Below, in pieces: positions 8,316-15,590 of a stretch of DNA of 64,000 bases. This stretch comes from a bacterium (lineage in GTDB: Bacteria; Hinthialibacterota; Hinthialibacteria; OLB16): the NCBI GenBank assembly GCA_022072055.1, contig JAJVIK010000011.1:308597-372596 (forward strand). Direction: 5' to 3'. Positions within the stretch are counted from its first letter, which is position 1; every line of letters starts with the position of its first letter. The notes below the pieces were generated by a model. That model saw only the letters and a list, made by a program, of their open reading frames with translations, was not told the origin of the DNA and ran no database searches. The position numbers were made by a program, and so were the translations under genes.

Positions 8316-9707
8316 CTACCCGGAAGGAGGCGGCGCATGGGTGTCCCCCACGCGCGTCATCCAATCCCGAAGCTCTTCGCGCAGCCCCGATAGGGTAGCG
8401 CGGTGCTCGGCCAGTGAGGCCAGATTGCGCATTTCGTAGGGATCGGACTCCTCATCGAACAGGGCCTCCTCGTTGGTGTCGGTGAGAATGTATTTCCAAC
8501 GTTTGGCGCGCGCCATCCGGTGTCCCATGCCGCGCTTCCCGCCCACGCCGACACACTCCGAAAAGACACACTCCCGAATTGCCCGCTCCGGCTCATGGAA
8601 CAACGGCGCGAGCGAGCGGCCCTCAAGCCACCCCGGCGCCGGGACTCCGGCAAGTTCCATGAGGGTCGGAAACAGGTCCAGGCTGGACACCAACTCGCGG
8701 CAGCGGACTCCTCGGGCCGGAAATCGGCCCCAGCGGACAAACATCGGGACTCGCACCGATTCCTCGTGCATGGTGATCTTGTTCCCCAGGCCATGATTAC
8801 CGAGGTGGTATCCGTTGTCCGAAAGGAACACGATCAGAGTGTTTTCGAGAAGCTCGGCCTGGCGCAGTCCCGCGACAAGGTCGCCGATCTGCTTGTCGAG
8901 ATGGCTGATGGTGGCGTAGTAAGCGCGGATGAACTCAATGGCCTGCTCGCGGGTGCGCGGCGGTCCGCTTCGGAGCCCTTGGTGGTCGGGCGGATATTCC
9001 GACTCCCGGTAATACCTCTCCCCCGGCAGCCCCTGGTTGTAGAGGCTTCCCTCCGGCGGGCTTTCCCGGAAATTCGGGTCGAGCGGGATTTCCTTGTCGC
9101 GGTACAGGGCGAGCCACTCCTCGCCGGGCTGGAGCGGAATGTGCGGCTGCTTGGCCCCCAACCAAAACAGAAAGGGCTTGCGATCCGAGGCTCGTTCCTT
9201 GAGAAACCGGGAGGCAAAGGCAAACGACTGGTGATCATCGATATCCCGGAACTCCTCCGCCGCCTGGAACCCGTAATCCCGTGGCGAGCCGAGGTGGGAT
9301 TTCCCCGCGAACCCAGTCAGATACCCGTGTTCGCCGAGCAGATGCGCGGGAGTGCGATAGCGCTTGTCCTCGATCACCGATTGTCGGAAACCGTTCCCAT
9401 CCAACCCCACGGAACCATGCTGTTGTGGAAAAATGCCGGTCAGCAAACTCGCGCGACTGGCGACACAAATCGGGGAGGCGACATAGGCGTTTTCAAAGAC
9501 GATTCCCTGGCTGGCCAGGTCGGTGAGGTGAGGAGTTTGAACCAAGCTGTTGGTGTAGCCGATGGCGCGGTAGGTTTGGTCGTCGGTGAGGATGATCAGG
9601 AAATTCGGGCGAGATTCACTGCTGTTTCCCACGCCGCCGAAAACCCGGGGCGCGGTGGCCCCCATCGCTCCTGCCGCCGCGCCTTTGAGGAAATCCCTGC
9701 GCTTCAC
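8316..9707 (-). CDS. Tat-exported type I sulfatase
   Basis: 463 residues from the GTG at 9707, supported by an AGGGGG ribosome site and by the Tat leader that follows (KRRDFLKGAAAGA). Upstream in-frame codons intrude into the next gene and are rejected. Family marks: metal-binding Asp-Asp in ILTDDQ (42-43), and the formylglycine signature C-V-A-S-R with Cys81 as the residue to be oxidised. Then come GFAGKSHLGSP, KPFFLFW-like KPFLFWLGAKQPH, and LSDNGYHLGNHGLGNK in the C-terminal half. It should hydrolyse sulfate esters on glycans after export. It needs a formylglycine-generating enzyme, which is not in this window. It lies in a minus-strand row with glycan-active genes. Confidence 0.95.
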   Translation of the reverse strand: MKRRDFLKGAAAGAMGATAPRVFGGVGNSSESRPNFLIILTDDQTYRAIGYTNSLVQTPHLTDLASQGIVFENAYVASPICVASRASLLTGIFPQQHGSVGLDGNGFRQSVIEDKRYRTPAHLLGEHGYLTGFAGKSHLGSPRDYGFQAAEEFRDIDDHQSFAFASRFLKERASDRKPFLFWLGAKQPHIPLQPGEEWLALYRDKEIPLDPNFRESPPEGSLYNQGLPGERYYRESEYPPDHQGLRSGPPRTREQAIEFIRAYYATISHLDKQIGDLVAGLRQAELLENTLIVFLSDNGYHLGNHGLGNKITMHEESVRVPMFVRWGRFPARGVRCRELVSSLDLFPTLMELAGVPAPGWLEGRSLAPLFHEPERAIRECVFSECVGVGGKRGMGHRMARAKRWKYILTDTNEEALFDEESDPYEMRNLASLAEHRATLSGLREELRDWMTRVGDTHAPPPSG

Positions 9708-9798
9708 CTTGGCCCCCTTGTTGTCGCTCGAGACCCTCGCCCTTTTCCGAGGTGAACGAATTGTGGCATGAAACCGGGAGCGTTCCAGCTGTGCTCGA

Positions 9799-11184
9799 TC
9801 AGAGTGGGGCCAGTGAATGGAGATATTCCTCCAGGTTAGTGAACCCATCGGTGTCGGAATCCCCATTTCGATCCGTGGGATCGGCCGGGTCGAGACCTTG
9901 GGCGGTTTCCCATTCATCCGGCATGCCATCCGAATCGCTGTCGGTCGGAGGGGCGCCGCCGACAAGTTCCGGCCATCCGCCGACTTCATCCTGCGAGTCA
10001 ATCAGCCTCCCCTTTCGATTCCGGATATCTTCGATTAGGCGCTTGTCGACGGAGTCGCGGGAGTGCGCGGCCCCGGCGCGTTCCAGTACCTGTTCGTAGG
10101 CCTCCAGCGCCGAATCCGTCTCAGGGGTGTCCGCCCCTAGGTCATAGGCCTCTTCCACTTTCCAATCCTGGATGGTCCCCGCGTATTTGTAGTTGGACTC
10201 GGGACCGAGCCAGCGCTCGAAGTCCAAGGCCAGGTAATTGTTTTCGGTCAGGTCGTTCCTCCCCTCGAAAAAGTTCCCGCTCATGTGTCCACGCGCCTTG
10301 TCCGGGAGGCTGGCCTTCATGGCGATGGGCAGTCGCTTGGGATCCGATTCCGGACCGGGCCGGAAGTAGTTGTTGATCAGGTTGACCTGGTTGTCGCACA
10401 CGTTCGCCGCGCCACTCCAGTTGTAAATCAGGTTGTTCCGGAAATCGATGATCCACTGGGGGTCCTGGACCGAACCTCCGATGGTCGGGTGACGGTCCCG
10501 GCTGGTGGCGAAGATGTTGTGATGGATGGTGATGTTGCCGAGCGGCGCCCGAAATGAGGCGCACATCGCGTGGGGGCCCTTGGGGTGGATGCTATCATTG
10601 AGGGCCTCGCTGAAGATGCACCACTGGAGCGTGTAGTTCTTGCAGCGCCGGATATCCTGAATGCCATCAATTCCCCAACTTGCCGAGACATGATCCAGGA
10701 TCACCCGGTCGCAGTCGTTCACCGTGATGGCGTCGGGCCCGGCCTTGGGACCTTTGTTCTTGTCGCCGAGGCGGACACGGAGGCGTCGGATGACAATATT
10801 GTCGGCGTCTTCAAGAACGAGGGTCTGGTCCTTGAGGGTGATCCCCTCGCCGGGGGCGGTTTGTCCGGCAAGGGTGAGTCCCGAGTGGCGGATCTTGAGA
10901 GGAGTTTTGAGTTCAATGGTTCCGCCAACCCGGAAAACAATGGTCCTTGGACCCCGCGCCGAGACGATCCCTTCACGAAGGGATCCGGGTCCGGAATCCT
11001 CGAGGTTGGTGACGGCATAGACATCCCCGCCGCGTCCCCCAGTGGAGAATCGCCCATACCCTTCCGCTCCGGGGAAGGCGATCACTTCAGGCTCGACGCG
11101 CTCGGCCCCGACGACTCCCGGCTCGATGAGGATCCAGGCGAGGAGGGCAATGGCTAGAAGAACGTTGGAATAAATCCACGACAT
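9799..11184 (-). CDS. Secreted pectate-lyase-like beta-helix protein with a C-terminal calcium-repeat tail
   Basis: 461 residues. The start at 11184 has an AAGGAG ribosome site and is followed by a signal peptide (MSWIYSNVLLAIALLAW...). The body begins VIAFPGAEGYGRFSTGGRGG and shows the pectate lyase pattern: TGGRGGDVYAVTNLEDSG, PGSLREGI, RTIVFRVGG, AGQTAPGEGI, ISWG-like VSASWG. It contains successive beta-helix turns. Near the C-terminus DSDSDGMPDEWE and NGDSDTDGFTNLEEY are thrombospondin type 3 / dockerin-like calcium motifs. The expected activity is beta-elimination of polygalacturonate or a related uronic-acid polymer. It is 91 bp upstream of the sulfatase on the same strand. Confidence 0.88.
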   Translation of the reverse strand: MSWIYSNVLLAIALLAWILIEPGVVGAERVEPEVIAFPGAEGYGRFSTGGRGGDVYAVTNLEDSGPGSLREGIVSARGPRTIVFRVGGTIELKTPLKIRHSGLTLAGQTAPGEGITLKDQTLVLEDADNIVIRRLRVRLGDKNKGPKAGPDAITVNDCDRVILDHVSASWGIDGIQDIRRCKNYTLQWCIFSEALNDSIHPKGPHAMCASFRAPLGNITIHHNIFATSRDRHPTIGGSVQDPQWIIDFRNNLIYNWSGAANVCDNQVNLINNYFRPGPESDPKRLPIAMKASLPDKARGHMSGNFFEGRNDLTENNYLALDFERWLGPESNYKYAGTIQDWKVEEAYDLGADTPETDSALEAYEQVLERAGAAHSRDSVDKRLIEDIRNRKGRLIDSQDEVGGWPELVGGAPPTDSDSDGMPDEWETAQGLDPADPTDRNGDSDTDGFTNLEEYLHSLAPL

Positions 11185-11295
11185 GAGGAAGGCTCCTTGG
11201 CCCCTTTCGGGCAGAAGAGAAGGCGAAAGGAGGAGAAGGAGGTCGCCTCCCTCCGCCAATGACCGTTTACGGGTCATGCACCCCGAATCCTAAAG

Positions 11296-11305
11296 GTCGT
11301 ACGAC
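11296..11305. promoter_or_regulatory. 10-bp perfect palindrome upstream of the pectate-lyase-like gene
   Basis: GTCGTACGAC lies about 110 bp ahead of the start at 11184, in the gap after the oxidoreductase gene. A nearby TTGGGA...TCCCAA stem (11309-11326) is next to it. Either could be a regulator site or RNA structure. Function is unknown. Confidence 0.2.
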
Positions 11306-11333
11306 TCATTGGGAGAGGAGTCCCAACGCTCCC

Positions 11334-12635
11334 TCACGCGACCGATTTCCACGGCTCCCGGTAATCGTAGTGGAGGAGGCGGTTGGCCTCCTCCGAGTTG
11401 GTGATCCTCTCGGCCTTGGCGTCCCACTCGATCCGGGTCTTCATCTCGTAGGCGATGTTCCCCAGGTGAGAGAGAGTGGTGGAGCGATGGCCTTCCTCGA
11501 CATCCCCAATCGGTTTCTCGCGGGATTTGACGCAATCCAGAAAGTTGCGGATGTGCAGCTGGGTGTCGTCGCCGCTTGAGTCCTTCGAGACAATCGGCTT
11601 GATTCTCGGCTCCCACTCCTGCATCTGCCCGCCGGATTCGGGGATGACCTCGTAGCCATCCCAACTGAGCGCGAGGGTTCCGAGCGTGCCGCGCAGTTCG
11701 GTCCCGCCTCGCGGGAGCGCGGCGTTGCCGCAGGCCTCGTATTGCCCAAAAGTGAGAATCCGGCCCGAGGCGAACTCGTAGGTCACCTCCAAGGTGTCGG
11801 GGATCGTGCGGTCATCGTCCACCGCGAAGTTTCCGCCATGAGCGGACACGGAAACCGGGGCGAGTTCATCCAGGAGAATGCGAACAATGTCAAAGTGGTG
11901 GACCCCCCAATTGCCGAGCTGCGAGGAATAATCCTTCCACCAACGGAATTTGTAGGGGGCGATGGTGGCGCGATAGGGACGATAGGGGGCGGGTCCCAAC
12001 CAAAGGTCCCAGTTGAAGCCGGGGGGCGGGTCCGAATCGGGCGCCTTCCCGATCCCGGTGGGGGTCATGTTGCTCTTGCGATAGGCGCGGATGACGGTGA
12101 CCTTGCCGATGGTTCCATCCTGAATCAGCGCTTGGATCTCCCCGAGGTCCTTCCGTGAGCGGTGCTGGGTCCCGGTCTGGACCACGCGGTTGTGCTTGCG
12201 GGTGACCTCGACCATCATTCGTCCTTCCCGGATCGTGCGTGTGAGAGGTTTTTCCACATACACGTCCTTTCCAGCCTGGCAAGCGAGGATGGTCTGAAGG
12301 GCGTGCCAATGGTCCGGCGTCACAATGACCACGGCGTCGATGTCCTTGCGGTCGAGGAGGCGCCGAAAGTCCTCATGCGCGTCCACCGCGCCACCGGCTT
12401 CCGAGACCCGCTTATCGAGGGTTTTCTTGTAGACATCGCAAAGGGCGACCAGCTGGACATCCTCGTTGGCTTGAAAGCCCCTGAGCAGGCTTCCGGCGCG
12501 CCCTCCGACTCCGATGAAGCCGACACGGATGCGTTCGCTGGCGCCATGGACGCGCTTGCTTGACATCGCCGTGGCAAGACTCGCGGCGGCGAGAGCGCCG
12601 CCTTTGACAAAGCTTCGGCGTGTGGTGGTGTTCAT
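11334..12635 (-). CDS. Tat-exported Gfo/Idh/MocA-family oxidoreductase
   Basis: 433 residues. A Tat leader TRRSFVKGGALAAAS is followed by a Rossmann fold with the GFIGVGGRAGS nucleotide-binding loop (39-49), CDVY, and the family motif E-K-P-L at 128-131, whose Lys129 is the usual catalytic residue. The C-terminal half is the alpha/beta substrate domain. Members oxidise or reduce sugars, including 3-keto-glycoside formation, with tightly bound NAD(P). Export by Tat as a folded, cofactor-loaded enzyme is typical of PVC-like and candidate-phylum bacteria. Its likely partners here are the DUF1080 protein and the second Gfo/Idh/MocA protein at 25472-26818. Confidence 0.92.
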   Translation of the reverse strand: MNTTTRRSFVKGGALAAASLATAMSSKRVHGASERIRVGFIGVGGRAGSLLRGFQANEDVQLVALCDVYKKTLDKRVSEAGGAVDAHEDFRRLLDRKDIDAVVIVTPDHWHALQTILACQAGKDVYVEKPLTRTIREGRMMVEVTRKHNRVVQTGTQHRSRKDLGEIQALIQDGTIGKVTVIRAYRKSNMTPTGIGKAPDSDPPPGFNWDLWLGPAPYRPYRATIAPYKFRWWKDYSSQLGNWGVHHFDIVRILLDELAPVSVSAHGGNFAVDDDRTIPDTLEVTYEFASGRILTFGQYEACGNAALPRGGTELRGTLGTLALSWDGYEVIPESGGQMQEWEPRIKPIVSKDSSGDDTQLHIRNFLDCVKSREKPIGDVEEGHRSTTLSHLGNIAYEMKTRIEWDAKAERITNSEEANRLLHYDYREPWKSVA

Positions 12636-12728
12636 CCTTGTTTCCTCTCCCTTGCCCGAGGACGGAATCAGGCAGATTGTTTTTTCAACGGTCGAGATTC
12701 GGCCTCGACGGCCAATGCACCGTCTTCC

Positions 12729-13406
12729 TCACCTACTCGGCGGCAGGCGCTTGAAATAGGGCTGGTTGTCCAAAATGACCGGATCTCTCAGATGAGGGGC
12801 GTTGAGCAGGTCGGGTCGCGCGGAGTCCATGCGCATGCCGATATAGGCTGAATCTCCGCCCCACAGCACAATGTTGCCGTTGCTTCGAGTCCCATTTGTC
12901 GGGGTATAAGTCCGGTTGTTCCCGCCGTAGTGGGGGCTGTCTTGATCAAAAGGCTCCTCGTCGCCGTCGGGACCGGGCGAGAAGATTGTCCAAGTCACCA
13001 AACACTGATGACACTTGGGATAGATCCCCTGCCCCGGGCCTTGACCCGCCTCCATCCCGCCGAGCTCGTAGGTGACATACCCATGCGCGTCGGCCGCGGC
13101 CGCAGCGCTGCCGTTGTCAAAGGCGAAAAAGGGATCCTGAGGCATGTCGCTCATGTACTTGATCGGAGAGGTCAGCCAGAACAGCCCCCCCCTCTGGTGG
13201 CGTTCCTGGTCATCCGGATAGATCTTGAAGTCCAGGTAGTAGGCCGCCATCGCCGTGTCGATGGAGCGCATCTCGCTCTTCGCCCTGGCCACCTTGGAGC
13301 GAATCTGGGCCTCAAGGAAGTTCGGAAGCGCGATGGCGATGAGGATCAGGATGATGGCGATTACGATAAGCAGCTCGATCAGGGTGAACGCGGATTTGCG
13401 TTTCAT
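12729..13406 (-). CDS. Type II secretion/type IV pilin-like pseudopilin
   Basis: 225 residues. It starts MKRKSA|FTLIELLIVIAI, a class III prepilin leader with the cleavage site before Phe7 and Glu at +5, then a long hydrophobic helix ending AIALPNFLEAQ. The remaining about 180 residues form a globular head with SEMRSIDTAMAAYYLDFKIYPDD, as in GspG-like pseudopilins, but longer than the usual GspG of about 140. Strong AAGGAGAG ribosome site. No other secretion genes lie next to it. In candidate phyla many isolated proteins of this type occur, with unknown cargo. Confidence 0.9.
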   Translation of the reverse strand: MKRKSAFTLIELLIVIAIILILIAIALPNFLEAQIRSKVARAKSEMRSIDTAMAAYYLDFKIYPDDQERHQRGGLFWLTSPIKYMSDMPQDPFFAFDNGSAAAAADAHGYVTYELGGMEAGQGPGQGIYPKCHQCLVTWTIFSPGPDGDEEPFDQDSPHYGGNNRTYTPTNGTRSNGNIVLWGGDSAYIGMRMDSARPDLLNAPHLRDPVILDNQPYFKRLPPSR

Positions 13407-13492
13407 GATTGCTCTCCTTCCAATTCGATTCCGACCGCCGAGCGAAGGGGAGGAGTTCCCAAGGCTCCTCCCCCTTGTCGAAAGGTCTCAGC

Positions 13493-15430
13493 TCACCGGT
13501 ATAGCGACCAGTTCTCCACGTCCGTGGTGACAAAGCAGGTGTCCTTGGCCCCCGCGTTCTTGGCGCCATCAATCGCCGCGGCCATGCCGTCGGCGCGGAT
13601 GAACAAGTAAGTCAGCGAAAGCGGATCCTGGTCGCAGTACACGTCCTCAAGGGCCGAGGCGGTGAGGGATCCCCCTCCGTGGACAATCGCCGCGGCCTCA
13701 GCCCCTCCAAACTGAGCGCTTGAGCTCAGGTCGACGAACACATTGAAGTTTTCGCTCATGGCCACCCCGGTGGAGGCCTGCGAAAGCGCGTTCACCCCCC
13801 ACTCGCTGAAGATGCAGTAGTCGATGGTGATCGGGTAAGCGCTGCCCGCCGTGTTGGTGACGCCGTTCTGGTTGTTGTCGTGGAACGTGCAATTCCTGAA
13901 CAAGGCGCTTCCGCCGGGAGAGGCGGTATCCTCGAAGGAAACGGCTGTGAACTGGCCGGTGAAGCTGCTGCGAAGAATGACAGTCCCGGTGACGGTCAGC
14001 GTGTTCGGACCGCTGGAGGCCGCGGCCCCTTGAACACGAATCGCGCGTTGGTTGTTCTCAAAAAGGCTGTTTGAGAAGGTGATCGAGGAATTCCGGATGT
14101 GGCGCGGTTCGGAGGGAGTTCCCCCGCTTCCCGTGTTCCCGTTGAAGCATTCAATGCCCGATTGAAAACCATGGATCGACGAATTGGTGATCCGCCAACT
14201 GGCGTCGGTGGATTCGAGGATCTTGAACCCTTGCTCCGCCTCGCCGGACATGGCGAGGATGTGGGCGTCATTGATCAGGAAAGTGGTGCGGTGGTCCTGA
14301 TCACAGGTGACCGCCTCCTCCGAATTGCCGGTCTGGAGGCCGTCGATGGTCACCTCCATGTTCGTGCTGTTCTGGATGCGCAGCGCCTCGTCGCCGCCGT
14401 CCGGTTTGTTTCCCGGGCTGCCGATATAGCTGCAATCCGTGATAATCACCTCGCCATCCGTGAACTCCTGGATATGATTCCCGCGCCCGTTATTGAAATT
14501 CTGGAAGATGCAGTTGGTCAGATAGACGTTCCCCGGGGTGAAGTTTCCCTTCCATTCGGCGCAGTGGCGGAACCCGTTCACGGTGCAGTTGGTCAACGAG
14601 AAGGTGGTGTTCTTGGCCCTTGTTTTGACCCCGATTCCCTGGTTGTTCCCCATCAAGGTCATGGGATCCCAGAGCGGCGCGCTGATGTGGGTGTTGGTGA
14701 TCGTCAGAGTGGTGAAATCCAGGTCCCCATCGTCATACTGAACGGCTCGGTCGGAGGCTCCCTCGTCCGTGGCCGCGATGTCGCAATTGTTGATGATGAT
14801 ATCCGTGTGCTGAACATCCACGACCTCCACGCCCCTTCCGCGAGTACTGCTGGAGGTGGTCGCCGACTTGCTGTTCCGCAGGATGTCACAATTGTCGATC
14901 GTGACGGTCGAACCTGTGGTTGGTCCGCTGCCGTCCACGAGCACGCCTCGTCCCTGGTTGTCATTCAGATCCGAGTTCCGGATGGTGATGCCGGAGGTGC
15001 TTGCGTCGATTGTCACCCCGTGACTCGCGTTCTGGGAGAGGATGCAATTGTCGACCAGGATCGCGGAAGCGGTGGTTTCGAAGATGGTGACCGCGGACCC
15101 AAGGGTGTTTTGGACCTGGATGTTCGATAGCGTGAAGGGATTGCCGGCGACGACGATTCGTATGTTTCCATCGATGATTGGAAGGGGATTCTGGCTGCTT
15201 GTCAGGATCCCGGTCGTGGCGAAGGTGGCGCTCTCAACATAGTTCGCCGCGGTGAGATTGACCGTGTCTCCCGCGTTCATGGCCGAGGCCGCCGCTTGGA
15301 TAGTGGTCTGATCCCCCGGGACATTGATTGTGGCCGCATGGATTCCTCCAATGCCTGCCAGGCACGCCAGAGTGGTGGCCAGGGCTAGACTAGGCGTGCT
15401 CCAACTCTTGAAAATCCGTGTCTCTCTCAT
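13493..15430 (-). CDS. Secreted right-handed parallel beta-helix protein, paralogue of the neighbouring BlaR1-like sensor domain
   Basis: 645 residues from the ATG at 15430, behind a strong AGGAGG site. The signal peptide ends near GIHA-A (33). From residue 34 it is a long run of parallel beta-helix turns (VTIDNCDILRN, LTITNTHIS, VYLTNCIFQNF and so on) with a Nosd/pectin-lyase character. Residues about 36-430 line up with residues 398-800 of the downstream-sensor protein at 15591-18434 almost without gaps: NPLP at 81 versus 444, GFRH at 286 versus 649, NGRG at 314 versus 677, GDEALRI at 346 versus 708, EEA at 371 versus 733. No obvious lyase catalytic site. It may bind or process a surface polysaccharide. 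It follows the sensor gene after 160 bp on the same strand. Confidence 0.88.
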   Translation of the reverse strand: MRETRIFKSWSTPSLALATTLACLAGIGGIHAATINVPGDQTTIQAAASAMNAGDTVNLTAANYVESATFATTGILTSSQNPLPIIDGNIRIVVAGNPFTLSNIQVQNTLGSAVTIFETTASAILVDNCILSQNASHGVTIDASTSGITIRNSDLNDNQGRGVLVDGSGPTTGSTVTIDNCDILRNSKSATTSSSTRGRGVEVVDVQHTDIIINNCDIAATDEGASDRAVQYDDGDLDFTTLTITNTHISAPLWDPMTLMGNNQGIGVKTRAKNTTFSLTNCTVNGFRHCAEWKGNFTPGNVYLTNCIFQNFNNGRGNHIQEFTDGEVIITDCSYIGSPGNKPDGGDEALRIQNSTNMEVTIDGLQTGNSEEAVTCDQDHRTTFLINDAHILAMSGEAEQGFKILESTDASWRITNSSIHGFQSGIECFNGNTGSGGTPSEPRHIRNSSITFSNSLFENNQRAIRVQGAAASSGPNTLTVTGTVILRSSFTGQFTAVSFEDTASPGGSALFRNCTFHDNNQNGVTNTAGSAYPITIDYCIFSEWGVNALSQASTGVAMSENFNVFVDLSSSAQFGGAEAAAIVHGGGSLTASALEDVYCDQDPLSLTYLFIRADGMAAAIDGAKNAGAKDTCFVTTDVENWSLYR

Positions 15431-15590
15431 CTTATTTCCTCCTGTTTTTCCCAACACTGACCTGGGTTCCCCACGCCAAGACGCGGTTATTCGTATGCCT
15501 GGACACACGGGTAACGTCACCATACATACACATCCTCACCACTTTGTCACACAACAAGCGAAGACTTCCCCCTTGCGATTCCTCCTCTTG

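Noticed and set aside
9708-10001. In-frame upstream extension of the sulfatase
   Set aside because: It runs into the end of the pectate-lyase-like gene, and the Tat leader starts at the GTG at 9707.
11309-11326. Intrinsic terminator TTGGGA...TCCCAA
   Set aside because: A short stem with no T-run on either side.
13493-15430. Tandem DNA repeats or CRISPR-like array in the beta-helix gene
   Set aside because: The periodicity is in protein strands only. No conserved DNA repeat with regular spacers is seen.
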